DNA of 64,000 nt from Salinispora fenicalii (lineage in GTDB: Bacteria; Actinomycetota; Actinomycetes; Mycobacteriales; Micromonosporaceae). Location: assembly GCF_000514815.1 (NCBI RefSeq), contig NZ_AZWQ01000022.1, positions 87,678 through 151,677 of the forward strand, in the 5' to 3' direction. Positions 1-10,816 of the stretch are shown here, piece after piece. The notes below the pieces were generated by a model. It had not been told where the DNA came from. It saw only the letters and a list, made by a program, of their open reading frames with translations, and searched no databases. The translations under genes and the position numbers were made by a program. The stretch's first letter is position 1. The number at the start of each line of letters is the position of its first letter.

Positions 1-1666
1 GTGCCGGGGCGGAGATCGGCGAGGTCTCGGTCAGGTACGCGACCAGCGCGTCCAGGTCGATCTGGCCGGTGGCCGGGTTGGCGCCATCGGTGAGTACGGA
101 GAAGCCGTCACCCCCGCCAGCCAGGAAGCTGTTCACCGTGACCCGGTAGGTGCCGTCGGTCTCCACCGGTACGTCGGCGAAGGTCAGGCTGCCGCGGACC
201 ACGCGGGTGCCGGCGCAGGGGTCACCCGCCGGGGCGGTGCCGCCGGCGGGATCGACGACGTACCGGACCGTGGCCGACGGGTAGAGCACCCGCTCGGTGA
301 CGAACTGCTGCTCCAGCAGGCAGTAGAGCTGCTCACCAGTGAGGTCGAGGGTCACCAGGTTGTTGGTGAACGGCTGCACGGTGAACGCCTCCTCGTAGGT
401 GACCGGGCCGGCGTCGAGGTCGGCCCGGACACCGCCCGGGTTCATGAACGCGGCGACAGCGTCCTGGTCCCCCTCGGTGGCCCAGAGCTGGGCGTCGGCG
501 ATCAGGTTCCCGAGGGGAGACTCCCCGCGAACGGTGTCGAAGAGCGTCTCCTGCGTCCGGGTGATCGCCTCGGTGGTCTCACCGACCTCCCGACCGGCGA
601 CCGGGCCGAGGACGGCCTGGTAGTGGTCGATCAGCGCGGTCTGGGCCGGGTCCTCGGCGACGTCCCGGGTGACCACCAGGTTCTCGGCGGAGGCCCGCAG
701 CACGTCCCCGGTCCGCCGGTCGATCTTCAGGTCGATGTCGGTGATCAGCCGGCCGTACGAGCTGGCGCTGGTCACCAACTTGTTGTTGACCTCGCAGTTG
801 TACGCCTGGTGGGTGTGCCCGCTGACGACGACGTCGATGGACGGGTCCATCCGGTCGACGATGTCGACCACCGGGCCGGTGAAGTCGACGCAGTCGTTGA
901 TGCCACCGGCACCGGCCTGGTTACCGCCCTCGTGCAGCAGCACCACGATGGTCTCCACGCCCTTGCGGCGCAGTTCCCGCGCGTACCGGTTAGCGGTCTG
1001 CGCCTCGTCGGCGAAGGTCAGGCCGGCGACGCCATCCGGGCTGACGATGTCCGGGGTGCCCTCGAGGGTCATCCCGATGAAACCGATCTTGACCCCCTGC
1101 ACCCGGTGGATGGCGTACGGGGGCAGCAGCGGCTCGCCGGTCTCGGTCACGAAGGAGTTCGCGGCGAGGTACTGGAAGTCAGCGCCCCGGTACGGGGTGC
1201 CGTCGGCGCAGCCGTCAACCGGGTGGCAGCCACCGTGCTGAATCCGCAGCAGTTCGTCGGAGCCCTCATCGAACTCGTGATTGCCGACGCTCGCGTAGTC
1301 GAGCCCGGCCTGCGACAGCGCCTCAATGGTGGGCTCGTCGTGGAAGGCCGCCGACAGCAGTGGGGAGGCACCGATCAGGTCCCCGGCGGCGACCGTGATG
1401 GTGTTCTTCTTCTTGCTGGCCTTACGCAGCTCGGCGAGGTGGGTCGCCAGGTACTCGACCCCGCCGGCCGGCTGGCCCTCAATCGTGCCGCTGGAGCCAC
1501 CGGGCGGCTCCAGATTGCCGTGGAAGTCGTTCAGCGCGAGCAGCGTGACGTCGACCGGCTTCGGTCCGGCGTCCGCCGCTTCGGGGGTGGTCGCGACCGC
1601 GCCGAAGGCGGCCACAGCGAGTGCGGTCAGGCCGATCGCGGCCCGACGCATCCCAGGGATGGACAT
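1..1666 (-). CDS. Secreted bifunctional 5'-nucleotidase / metallophosphatase, C-terminus cut off by the window
   Basis: Extracytoplasmic hydrolase of 5'-nucleotides, nucleotide sugars or related phosphoesters (UshA/YfkN-like family), probably for phosphate and nucleoside salvage. The ATG at 1666 follows an AGGAG site. The first 32 residues form a signal peptide (charged MRR, then an Ala/Val/Leu core, with cleavage near the AADA segment). The metallophosphatase domain follows, with the metal ligand motifs LNDFHGN, GNHEFD and SGHTHQAY. The C-terminal 5'-nucleotidase domain starts near residue 350 and includes NPGGVRADL and the substrate-loop segment FLAGGGDGF. No stop codon occurs before position 1, so the last residues lie outside. 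It is transcribed away from the diguanylate cyclase gene. Family assignment is firm; exact substrate is unknown. Confidence 0.93.
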   Translation of the reverse strand, partial: MSIPGMRRAAIGLTALAVAAFGAVATTPEAADAGPKPVDVTLLALNDFHGNLEPPGGSSGTIEGQPAGGVEYLATHLAELRKASKKKNTITVAAGDLIGASPLLSAAFHDEPTIEALSQAGLDYASVGNHEFDEGSDELLRIQHGGCHPVDGCADGTPYRGADFQYLAANSFVTETGEPLLPPYAIHRVQGVKIGFIGMTLEGTPDIVSPDGVAGLTFADEAQTANRYARELRRKGVETIVVLLHEGGNQAGAGGINDCVDFTGPVVDIVDRMDPSIDVVVSGHTHQAYNCEVNNKLVTSASSYGRLITDIDLKIDRRTGDVLRASAENLVVTRDVAEDPAQTALIDHYQAVLGPVAGREVGETTEAITRTQETLFDTVRGESPLGNLIADAQLWATEGDQDAVAAFMNPGGVRADLDAGPVTYEEAFTVQPFTNNLVTLDLTGEQLYCLLEQQFVTERVLYPSATVRYVVDPAGGTAPAGDPCAGTRVVRGSLTFADVPVETDGTYRVTVNSFLAGGGDGFSVLTDGANPATGQIDLDALVAYLTETSPISAPA

Positions 1667-1945
1667 GGAACTCCTCGTGGGAACCGGCGCGGAACATCCG
1701 GGCTAGGCACGCCCACCGTTTCGCGCCATCGGCAGGATTCGGACACCGGCGACGGGTACCGCCACCAGCACCGGGGACAGCCTCTCATCGCTCTCGCCAC
1801 CAGTCGACCGGGCAGCGCACTACAGCTGCGGAAACAGTGTCTTACCCGCTGGTACGGCGGACCGAGCAGACCGGGGTGCCGCGACCGCCTGGCTACCCTG
1901 GATCACGGCACCGGCAGCAGCCGGTCACCTCCGAACTGGGACGAC

Positions 1946-3373
1946 ATGCGAGTGGATCACGAGCGAATCATCCGGGACAGCGCGGCCCGCCTGCCGATGG
2001 CGGCGACCGTCGCCGAGGCGTGCCAGTGGACCGTCGCCGCCCTGGCCCGGTCCACCCCGGCCACCATCTCGGTGCTGCTGGAGGTCCACGACCGGCTCCG
2101 CTGCATCGCGGCCACCGGGTCGTGGCAGGTCTTCTCGACCGTCCCGCCGGCTACCGGCGTCGTCGGTCGGGTGCACACCACCGGCCGCCCCGCGGTCATC
2201 ACCGACCTCGGCGCGGACCCGGATCGCCTCCCGGTCCGCCCCGACGCCACCGGTGAGGTCTGCGTACCGGTGCCGGGCCCGGCGGGGCGGCCGGTCGGCG
2301 TCCTCGACCTGGTCTGGAGCCAACCGGCGGACCTGGCGGCGTGGCGGAACACCGCCGAACGGCTGGCGGAACGGCTCGGGGCACGGATCAACGCTCTCGG
2401 CGGTCCGCCGGCCGAGACCCGGAGCGAGAAGCTGTTGCGGCACGCCGCCGCGCTGGCCGCCGCCGGCACCGAGCGGGAGCTGCGACACGCGGCCAGCACG
2501 GCCGCGCGGGACGTGTCGACGCTCTCCACCGCTGTTCTGGTGTTCGCCGGGCAGCGGGGGCCCCGGCTGTGCGCGCCGTCCACCGCGCCCGAGGAGTTGG
2601 AGGCCCGGGTCCGGGCCGCGCTCTCCGCGGCCGGGCCGGAGGCGCTGGCCCGGATGGTCGACCTGGCCCACCGCTACGGCGCCGGCTACACCCTCGGTGA
2701 GACCGAACCGTCGGCGACCGACGACCACGCTCCGCTGAGCCGGGCCGGGGTGCGCACGCTGGTGGCAGTGCCGCTCGGCGCAGCCGACGAGGCCGGATTG
2801 CTGCTGGTCGCCGACGCGCGGCGGCTCCGTCCCGACCCGACCACCGTCAACCTGCTGGAATTGCTCGCCAGCCAGACCGGGAGCGCCCTGGACCGGCTCC
2901 GGACCGTGGCTCGGCTCCGCGAACGGGCCAGCTCCGACCCGCTGACCGGGTTGCGGCACGTCGGGCCCTTCGGGGAGCGGATTGCGGCGGCCACCCCCGG
3001 GCGTACCGCCCTGCTCGCGATCGACGTGGACGGCTTCAAGACCGTCAACGACACGTACGGCCACCGGGCCGGTGACCGGCTGCTGGTGGGGTTGGCCCGG
3101 GCGCTGGAGGGCGCGTTGCGCCAGGGCGACGAGCTGTACCGGACCGGTGGCGACGAATTCGCGGCGGTCATCGAGGTGAACCGCCCCGAGGAGGCGGTCC
3201 GGGTCGCCGAACGCCTCACCGCGGCGGCACGCCAAATCGGCCGCACCATCAGCGTGGGCGTCGCCCTCCCGCACCAGGACGAGCCCGCCGGCCACGCCCT
3301 CCACCGCGCCGACCAGGCGCTCTACCGGGTGAAACGGGAGGGCCGCGACGGCGTACGCCTGGCCGCCGCCTGA
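1946..3373 (+). CDS. Diguanylate cyclase with N-terminal GAF-type sensor region (GGDEF protein)
   Basis: Predicted cytoplasmic enzyme making cyclic di-GMP from two GTP. The ATG at 1946 begins a 475-residue protein; the open frame upstream runs through the antisense of the nucleotidase and is not coding. Residues about 15-150 and 165-310 look like two GAF modules. The C-terminal 160 residues form the cyclase domain, with the active-site GGDEF at residues 401-405. An RxxD product-inhibition site (RQGD, 392-395) lies exactly five residues before it, so both catalysis and feedback inhibition look intact. There is no EAL or HD-GYP phosphodiesterase domain and no membrane segment. It ends four bases from the convergent asd stop. 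The GAF ligand cannot be read from sequence. Confidence 0.9.
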   Translation: MRVDHERIIRDSAARLPMAATVAEACQWTVAALARSTPATISVLLEVHDRLRCIAATGSWQVFSTVPPATGVVGRVHTTGRPAVITDLGADPDRLPVRPDATGEVCVPVPGPAGRPVGVLDLVWSQPADLAAWRNTAERLAERLGARINALGGPPAETRSEKLLRHAAALAAAGTERELRHAASTAARDVSTLSTAVLVFAGQRGPRLCAPSTAPEELEARVRAALSAAGPEALARMVDLAHRYGAGYTLGETEPSATDDHAPLSRAGVRTLVAVPLGAADEAGLLLVADARRLRPDPTTVNLLELLASQTGSALDRLRTVARLRERASSDPLTGLRHVGPFGERIAAATPGRTALLAIDVDGFKTVNDTYGHRAGDRLLVGLARALEGALRQGDELYRTGGDEFAAVIEVNRPEEAVRVAERLTAAARQIGRTISVGVALPHQDEPAGHALHRADQALYRVKREGRDGVRLAAA

Positions 3374-3377
3374 ACCG

Positions 3378-4439
3378 TCAGCGCTGCGTCACTTCGCTGG
3401 CCAGGAGTTCAGCGATTTGCGCCGCGTTCAGGGCGGCACCCTTGCGGAGGTTGTCCCCGGTCACGAAGAAGTCGAGCGCACGAGGGTCGTCCAGGGCACG
3501 GCGGAGGCGGCCGACCCAGGACGGGTCGGTGCCGACGGCGTCGATCGGCATCGGAAACTCGCCGGCCGCCGGTTCGTCAACCAGGATCACGCCGGGCGCG
3601 TTGCGCAGCACCTCACTGGCCCCCTCGGCATCCACCTCGGTGCCGAAGACGGCGTGCACCGCCACCGAGTGCCCGGTGACCACGGGTACCCGGACGCAGG
3701 TGGCGGTGACCTTCAGATCGGGCAGGTCGAGGATCTTGCGCGAGTCATTACGCAGGGTCACCTCTTCGGAGGACCAGCCGCCCTCGCCGGGTACCCCGGC
3801 CCAGGGCACCACGTTCAGCGCGAGAGGTGCGGGGAAGGGGCCGAGGTCGTCACCGACCGCCTGCCGGACATCTCCGGGACGGGAGCCGAGCCCACGGTCT
3901 CCGACGACTTTGACGAGCTGGCGGTGCAGGGTATCCACTCCGGCCTGCCCGACATCGGAGACCGCCTGGTAGGACGAGAGCACCAGCTCCCGCAGGCCGT
4001 ACTCACGGTGCAGGGGCGCCACCGCGACGATCATGGCGAGGGTCGTACAGGTTGCGTTGGCGACAATGCCCCTCGGCCGATTCCGGACCTGCTCCGGGTT
4101 GATCTCGGGGACGACCAGCGGAACATCGCGTTCGGTACGGAACGCGGCGGTGTTGTCCACCACGATGGCGCCCCGGTCGACCGCGGTCGGCGCCCACTCG
4201 GCCGAGACCGCATCCGGAACGTCGAATATCGCCACGTCGACGCCGTCGAAGACCTCCGGGGTGAGCGCCTGGACGGTCAGCTCCTCGCCCCGGCAAAACC
4301 CCGGCTGGCCGGCTGACCGGGCGGAGGCGACGAGTCGGATCTCGCCCCAGACGTTCCGGCGGCCGGTGAGCAGCTCGCACAGGATGGTGCCGACCGCGCC
4401 CGTCGCCCCGACCACAGCCAGGGTGGGCTGCGACGCCAC
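3378..4439 (-). CDS. asd: Aspartate-semialdehyde dehydrogenase
   Basis: Reduces aspartyl-4-phosphate to aspartate semialdehyde with NADPH, the branch point to lysine/diaminopimelate, threonine and methionine. The protein has 353 residues, normal for the family. The N-terminal Rossmann loop reads VVGATGAVG. The catalytic cysteine is Cys131 in NATCTT, where many homologues have NPNCTT. The start is a GTG only three bases after the aspartokinase stop codon, so the two genes form an operon and are probably translationally coupled. The 3' end converges on the diguanylate cyclase gene with a 4-base gap. Confidence 0.95.
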   Translation of the reverse strand: MASQPTLAVVGATGAVGTILCELLTGRRNVWGEIRLVASARSAGQPGFCRGEELTVQALTPEVFDGVDVAIFDVPDAVSAEWAPTAVDRGAIVVDNTAAFRTERDVPLVVPEINPEQVRNRPRGIVANATCTTLAMIVAVAPLHREYGLRELVLSSYQAVSDVGQAGVDTLHRQLVKVVGDRGLGSRPGDVRQAVGDDLGPFPAPLALNVVPWAGVPGEGGWSSEEVTLRNDSRKILDLPDLKVTATCVRVPVVTGHSVAVHAVFGTEVDAEGASEVLRNAPGVILVDEPAAGEFPMPIDAVGTDPSWVGRLRRALDDPRALDFFVTGDNLRKGAALNAAQIAELLASEVTQR

Positions 4440-4442
4440 GGA

Positions 4443-5708
4443 CTACCGTCCCGTCCCCGCGTACACGACCGCCTCGGTGTCACCACCGAGCTCGAAGGCG
4501 TCATGGATGGCGCGTACGGCGTTGTCCAGGTCGGTGTCGCGGCACACCACCGAGACCCGGATCTCTGACGTGGAGATCATCTCGATGTTCACGCCGGCCT
4601 GGCCGAGGGCGGCGAAGAAGCCGGCAGCCACGCCCGGGTGGGAACGCATCCCGGCCCCGATCAGCGAGACCTTGCCGACGTGGTCGTCGTAGAGCAGCCC
4701 CTTGAACTTGACGCTGTCCTGGATCTTGCTGAGCGCGGCCATGGCGGTGGGGCCGTCGGTCTTGGGCAGGGTGAACGAGATGTCCGTCCGTCCGGTGCCC
4801 TCGGTGGAGACGTTCTGCACGATCATGTCTATGTTGATCTCCGCGCCGGCGACGGTGTCGAAGATCCGCGCGGCCGCACCCGGCTCGTCGGGCACCCCGA
4901 CAATCGTGATCTTGGCTTCGCTGCGGTCGTGGGCGACTCCGGTAATCAACGCCTGTTCCACGGGAAGGTCCTCCATCGATCCGGTGACCATCGTGCCGGT
5001 GCTGGTCGAGTATGACGAACGGACGTGGACCGGCAACCCCGCCCGGCGGGCGTACTCCACGGCGCGCAGAGCCAGAATCTTGGCGCCACAGGCGGCGAGC
5101 TCCAACATCTCCTCGTAGGTGATCTGTTGGATGTGCCGGGCATCCGGCACGATCCGCGGATCGGCGCTGAAGACGCCGTCAACGTCGCTGTAGATCTCGC
5201 AAACATCGGCGTTGAGTGCGGCGGCGAGAGCCACGGCGGTGGTGTCCGAACCGCCCCGCCCCAGAGTGGTGACGTCTTTGGTGTCCTGCGACACGCCCTG
5301 GAAGCCGGCGACGATGACCACCGCGCCCTCGTCGAGAGCGCCCTGAAGCCGCCCCGGCGTGATGTCAATGATCCGTGCCCGACCGTGCACCGAGGTGGTG
5401 ATGACTCCGGCCTGCGAGCCGGTGAACGACCGCGCCTCGTACCCCAGGTTGTGGATCGCCATCGCGAGCAACGCCATCGAGATGCGCTCCCCGGCGGTGA
5501 GCAGCATGTCCAGCTCCCGACCGGGCGGAAGCGGACTGACCTGGTTGGCCAGGTCGGTCAACTCGTCGGTGGTGTCGCCCATGGCGGAGACCACCACCAC
5601 TACGTCGTCACCGGCCTTGCGAGTGGCGACGATCCGCTCCGCCACCCGCTTGATCCGCTCGGCGTTATCGACGGAGGACCCGCCGTACTTCTGCACCACA
5701 AGTGCCAC
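4443..5708 (-). CDS. lysC: Aspartokinase (alpha, with probable internal beta start)
   Basis: Phosphorylates aspartate in the first step of the aspartate family pathway. The 421-residue protein begins at a GTG preceded by a GGGAGG site and has the kinase signature KYGGSSV at residues 8-14. Two ACT domains (from about residue 265) would bind the feedback inhibitors lysine and threonine. As in Corynebacterium and Mycobacterium ask genes, an in-frame ATG at 4976 (MEDLPVEQA) lies just before the ACT region and could start a separate 177-residue beta regulatory subunit; I see no strong ribosome-binding site before it. It is the first gene of the ask-asd operon. The gene is also called ask in actinobacteria. 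Confidence 0.95.
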   Translation of the reverse strand: MALVVQKYGGSSVDNAERIKRVAERIVATRKAGDDVVVVVSAMGDTTDELTDLANQVSPLPPGRELDMLLTAGERISMALLAMAIHNLGYEARSFTGSQAGVITTSVHGRARIIDITPGRLQGALDEGAVVIVAGFQGVSQDTKDVTTLGRGGSDTTAVALAAALNADVCEIYSDVDGVFSADPRIVPDARHIQQITYEEMLELAACGAKILALRAVEYARRAGLPVHVRSSYSTSTGTMVTGSMEDLPVEQALITGVAHDRSEAKITIVGVPDEPGAAARIFDTVAGAEINIDMIVQNVSTEGTGRTDISFTLPKTDGPTAMAALSKIQDSVKFKGLLYDDHVGKVSLIGAGMRSHPGVAAGFFAALGQAGVNIEMISTSEIRVSVVCRDTDLDNAVRAIHDAFELGGDTEAVVYAGTGR

Positions 5709-5944
5709 GACGGCGCACTCCCTCCCAGTGACCCTGAGCGTGCCGACGCCGCCGACGGAGCCGGCGGCGTCAGGTCAAGACGCCCTCAGCGTATCCGGCG
5801 GACCACCCGATCGGGTCGAGTGATCCCAGCATCCGGCCTTGAGCGCCGCAACGCTCCGGACAACGGACCGTTACGGGTGCCTTTTCCCACATTCGCCCGC
5901 CCCCAATCAAGAAGACAAAAGCCCCATAGGGGATGGTCCTTCCC

Positions 5945-6547
5945 ATGACCGACCTCACCCCGCTGATCGCCTTCCGGTGGAGCCCCCGGTCCTTCGACCC
6001 CGCCGCCGAGCTCGGCCCGACCGAGGTCGACCTCCTCCTGGAAGCAGCCCGGTGGGCGCCCTCGGCGGCGAACCGGCAACCGTGGCGCTTCGCACTCGGC
6101 CACCGCGACGACGACACGTGGAAACGGATCATGGTCAACCTCCCGAAGCGGGAGCAACGGTGGGCGGGCCGCGCCTCGCTGCTACTACTCGCCGCGCACC
6201 TCGCGCCCGCCGCCGAACCGGCCGAGGAGACCGCCTACGACCTGGGGCAGGCCGTAGCGCAGCTGACCATGCAGGCGACCGCGCTCGGGCTGCACACCCG
6301 CCAGCTACGCGAGCTGGACCGCGCCGGCCTCACCACCGAGCTCGAACTCCCCGCCGACCTCCGGCCCGCCGTGGTGATCGCGATCGGCCGGCTCGGCAAC
6401 CCTCTCGACCTTCCCGCCGACCTGATCGAGGCGGAGACCGGCCTCCGGCGGCGGCATCCCGTCGCTGACCTGCTGCTAAGCAACCCGACTGCGACTCCCA
6501 TCTCAGAGTCCGGGCGATCCTTCTCAGATCCGCCCCCCGCCACGTAG
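5945..6547 (+). CDS. Nitroreductase-family flavoprotein
   Basis: Small FMN-dependent oxidoreductase of the nitroreductase fold. The 200-residue protein carries the family N-terminal signature, SPRSFD, then LLEAARWAPSAANRQPWRF, which forms part of the FMN site, and the C-terminal glycine-rich segment VVIAIGRLG. I chose the ATG at 5945 because AGGGGA lies about 11 bases ahead; the in-frame ATG at 5933 has no room for a site. The physiological substrate is unknown; nitro compounds or quinones are family possibilities. It lies between ask, which points away, and the leuA leader, which begins 12 bases after its stop codon. Confidence 0.85.
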   Translation: MTDLTPLIAFRWSPRSFDPAAELGPTEVDLLLEAARWAPSAANRQPWRFALGHRDDDTWKRIMVNLPKREQRWAGRASLLLLAAHLAPAAEPAEETAYDLGQAVAQLTMQATALGLHTRQLRELDRAGLTTELELPADLRPAVVIAIGRLGNPLDLPADLIEAETGLRRRHPVADLLLSNPTATPISESGRSFSDPPPAT

Positions 6548-6559
6548 AGTGACGCTGTC

Positions 6560-6604
6560 ATGTGGCAGGCATTGCTTCTCCTTGGTTGCCGCGACGAGGC
6601 CTGA
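6560..6604 (+). CDS. leuA leader peptide (14 residues, Leu-rich)
   Basis: A 15-codon reading frame encodes MWQALLLLGCRDEA. It has four consecutive leucine codons (TTG CTT CTC CTT), all of types uncommon in this high-GC genome, which mostly uses CTG and CTC. The stop codon lies inside the loop of an 11-bp inverted repeat. This is the layout expected of ribosome-mediated attenuation: when charged Leu-tRNA is scarce the ribosome stalls on the leucine run and changes the downstream fold. Leucine leader peptides before leuA have been predicted in actinobacteria; expression of this one is inferred. No clear ribosome-binding site is visible, only GAGTGAC ahead of the ATG. Confidence 0.8.
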   Translation: MWQALLLLGCRDEA

Positions 6605-6636
6605 CGGCCGGCACCTCGTCGCGGGGTCGAACCGCG
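6589..6636 (+). promoter_or_regulatory. leuA attenuator: two mutually exclusive hairpins
   Basis: Arms 6589-6599 (CCGCGACGAGG) and 6614-6624 (CCTCGTCGCGG) are perfectly complementary over 11 bp with a 14-base loop that contains the leader-peptide stop. An alternative 5-bp hairpin pairs 6620-6624 with 6632-6636 and cannot coexist with the first. The first arm overlaps the last leader codons, so ribosome position would decide the fold. There is no T-run after either hairpin, so termination may be Rho-assisted, or the control may be of translation. Confidence 0.65.
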
Positions 6637-6686
6637 CCGCCCGCTCCGACCCGCTCCTTCGGCGCCTCGCCGACCTCGACTGCTGA

Positions 6687-8468
<1,782 letters not shown>

Positions 8469-8483
8469 GACGCTGGGGCCGGT

Positions 8484-8514
8484 CCGGGTTGGCCTCCACC
8501 CGAGGTCAACCCGG
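8484..8514. terminator. Hairpin between convergent leuA and MFS gene
   Basis: Arms 8484-8496 and 8502-8514 form a 13-bp stem (one G-U) with a 5-base loop. It lies 16 bases after the leuA stop codon and 47 bases beyond the 3' end of the convergent exporter gene. There is no T-run on either side, which is usual for actinobacterial terminators. Confidence 0.6.
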
Positions 8515-8560
8515 AGCCCGGCCGCCCGCCGCCGATCCCGACCGGCCGCCCCTCGAGCCG

Positions 8561-10063
8561 TTAGGAGGCGGTCCCCGTACCCCGCTCTGGCCCGGTGGCG
8601 GCCGGTAGGGCCTGGCAGGGCTGCGACGGTGGCGGCGCCCGGCGCGGACGGCGCACGAAGACCACAGCCAGCGCCGCCCCCATCAACAGCAGCGCGGCGC
8701 ACCAGGCCAACGCCCCCCGGTAGGCGGCGGTCAACTCGTCCGGCCGTTCGTAGTCGGTGCCGGAGAGACCGACCAGCAGCGGCAGGGCGGCCACCGCGAG
8801 CAGCCCACCGGCGCGCGAGGCGGCGTTGTTGAAACCGCTCGCCACTCCGGCGAAGCGGTCCGCGACGGCGGCCAGCACCGAGGCCGTCAACGGCGCCACC
8901 ACCAGGGCCAGCCCGAGCCCGAAGAGAAACACCCCCGGCAGCACGTCCCGCCAGTAGGACGCCTCCGCCCCGACCTCCCGGAGCAGAAGCAGCCCGATCG
9001 CGGACACCACCGGCCCCACGGTCAACGGCAGTCGGGGCCCGATCCGGGTCGCCAGATCACCGGCGACCGGTGAGCCGACCAGCAGCAGCACGGTCACCGG
9101 CAGCAGCGCGACGCCGGTCGCCAGCGCCGACCAGCCGGCCACGTTCTGGAGATAGACGGCGACGAAGAAGGTGAACCCACCGAGCGCCGCGTAGATCACC
9201 ACGGTGAAGACGTTCAGCACGGAGAAGAGTCGGCTGGTGAACAGCCCGGTCGGCAGCATCGCGGTCTCCCCCCGGCGCCGCTCGACCAGTACGAAGGCCA
9301 CCGAACCGAGCACCCCGGCCGCGACGGCGAGCAACACCACCACAGACGTCGCGCCCCGAGCCGGTGCGTCGATCAGCGCAAACGTGATCCCGGCCAGGGC
9401 GACCGCCCCCAGCACCGTGCCGAGCACGTCGAACCGCCGCCGGCCCAACCCCTCGGTCCTGGTACGCGAGACGCTCTCGTCCCGACTCTCCGGCACCCAG
9501 CGCAGGGCGGCCAGCAGCACCAACACGGCCAGCGGCACGTTCAGAAAGAAGATCCACCGCCAGGAGAACTGGTCGATCAGCCAGCCGCCGACGAAGGGGC
9601 CGATCGCGGTGGAGACGCCGGAGAAACCGGCCCAGGCACCGATCGCCCGCCCCCGGTCGTCCGGGTGGAAGCTGGCCTGCAGGACCGACAGGGAACCGGG
9701 GGTGAGCAGGGCCGCTCCGGCGCCCTGCAGCAGCCGGGCCACGATGAGCTGCCCGGTGTCCTGGGCCAGTCCGCACAGCACCGACGCCACGGTGAACCAC
9801 ACCACCCCGAGCAGGAATACCCGCCGCCGGCCGAAGCGGTCCCCGAGCGCCCCACCGAGCAGTACGAACGCGGCGAGCATCAACAGGTAGCCATTGACCG
9901 TCCACTGCAGATCCGACACAGTGGCGTCGAGATCTTCACCGAGACGGGGAAGAGCAACGTTGACCACGGTGCCGTCGAGGAAGACCATGCCGGAGGCGAG
10001 CACCGCCGCGAGGAGCGTGCCGGCCCCCGCAGGGGTACCCAGCCGCAGGGAGGGTGACGTCAT
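8561..10063 (-). CDS. MFS multidrug exporter, DHA2 (14-TM) family
   Basis: Integral membrane proton antiporter, probably exporting drugs or toxic metabolites. The 500-residue protein has about 14 hydrophobic segments. The family motif C is seen as ASGMVFLDGTVVNVALP in TM1, and the loop 2-3 motif A as GDRFGRRRVFLLG. Its length and N-terminal motif place it with the EmrB/QacA subfamily. The ATG at 10063 is chosen as the point where homology begins; the open frame upstream lies in the divergent spacer. It is transcribed away from the HNH lipoprotein gene. No TetR or MarR regulator adjoins it, so its inducer cannot be guessed. Confidence 0.9.
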   Translation of the reverse strand: MTSPSLRLGTPAGAGTLLAAVLASGMVFLDGTVVNVALPRLGEDLDATVSDLQWTVNGYLLMLAAFVLLGGALGDRFGRRRVFLLGVVWFTVASVLCGLAQDTGQLIVARLLQGAGAALLTPGSLSVLQASFHPDDRGRAIGAWAGFSGVSTAIGPFVGGWLIDQFSWRWIFFLNVPLAVLVLLAALRWVPESRDESVSRTRTEGLGRRRFDVLGTVLGAVALAGITFALIDAPARGATSVVVLLAVAAGVLGSVAFVLVERRRGETAMLPTGLFTSRLFSVLNVFTVVIYAALGGFTFFVAVYLQNVAGWSALATGVALLPVTVLLLVGSPVAGDLATRIGPRLPLTVGPVVSAIGLLLLREVGAEASYWRDVLPGVFLFGLGLALVVAPLTASVLAAVADRFAGVASGFNNAASRAGGLLAVAALPLLVGLSGTDYERPDELTAAYRGALAWCAALLLMGAALAVVFVRRPRRAPPPSQPCQALPAATGPERGTGTAS

Positions 10064-10165
10064 GGCCCCAAGGTTGCCCCGACTCGATCTCGAAGCGGCT
10101 ACGAAACGCCGAAACCGCCCGCCGAGGTACTGGGCGGGGCCGCCGGAAACCGCCAAGCTAAAGAG

Positions 10166-10816
10166 GTGTCGTCTCTGCGTACCAGATCCGGACCGCTGCT
10201 CACGACAGCGCTGGCGCTCGGCCTGGCCGGCTGTGTCCCGGCCACCACGCCGGAGCCGACGCCCACCAGCGACGGTGGGAGCGCGATGGAGATGCTGGCC
10301 GAGCTGACGGTGGCCAGCGCCGGCTCGATGAAGGGCTACAGCCGCGACCGCTTCCCCCACTGGCGGGGCACCGGCAAGAACTGCGATGTCCGGGACACCG
10401 TGCTCGCGCGCGACGGAGAGGACATCAAGCTCTCCGGCTGCAACGTGGTCGGGGGACGCTGGGAGAGCGTTTACGACGGCCAGATCCTCACCGACCCGTC
10501 CGAGGTCGACGTTGATCACATGGTACCGCTGGCGAACGCCTGGCGATCCGGGGCCGACCGGTGGACCGACGCGAAGCGGGGCGACTTCGCCAACGACATC
10601 CGGCTACCGCACCTCTTCGCGGTTTCCCGGACCGCCAACCGGTCGAAGGGTGATCAGGATCCATCCCAGTGGCGACCGGCGAACCGGTCCTACTGGTGCC
10701 GCTACGCCGAAAGCTGGGTCACGGTGAAGCATCATTGGCAGTTGTCGGTGAACACCGACGAGAAGACCGCGCTGACCGACATGTTGACGGGCTGCACCGG
10801 AGCGAGCCAGCCATGA
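10166..10816 (+). CDS. Secreted HNH-type nuclease lipoprotein (DUF1524 family)
   Basis: A 216-residue exported protein. Its signal peptide ends in the lipobox LAGC, putting Cys23 as the lipid-modified residue. The mature part holds an HNH endonuclease-like core with DHMVPL at residues 117-122, then FANDIRL, NRSKGDQDPSQW and a C-terminal YWCRYAESW segment, the usual order in this secreted actinobacterial family. Four cysteines (residues 73, 92 and two near the end) may form disulfides. A role in degrading extracellular DNA for nutrient use is inference. Its stop overlaps the next start (ATGA at 10813-10816), so the two genes are coupled. Start is GTG with a GAGG-like site close by. Confidence 0.82.
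   Translation: MSSLRTRSGPLLTTALALGLAGCVPATTPEPTPTSDGGSAMEMLAELTVASAGSMKGYSRDRFPHWRGTGKNCDVRDTVLARDGEDIKLSGCNVVGGRWESVYDGQILTDPSEVDVDHMVPLANAWRSGADRWTDAKRGDFANDIRLPHLFAVSRTANRSKGDQDPSQWRPANRSYWCRYAESWVTVKHHWQLSVNTDEKTALTDMLTGCTGASQP

Noticed and set aside
1925..3304. 459-codon open frame antisense to the diguanylate cyclase
   Set aside because: It mirrors a gene with clear GGDEF and GAF features and has the Arg/Gly/Pro-rich composition of a high-GC shadow frame.
5709..5944. Lysine riboswitch before ask
   Set aside because: The spacer is short and shows none of the conserved helices I would expect.
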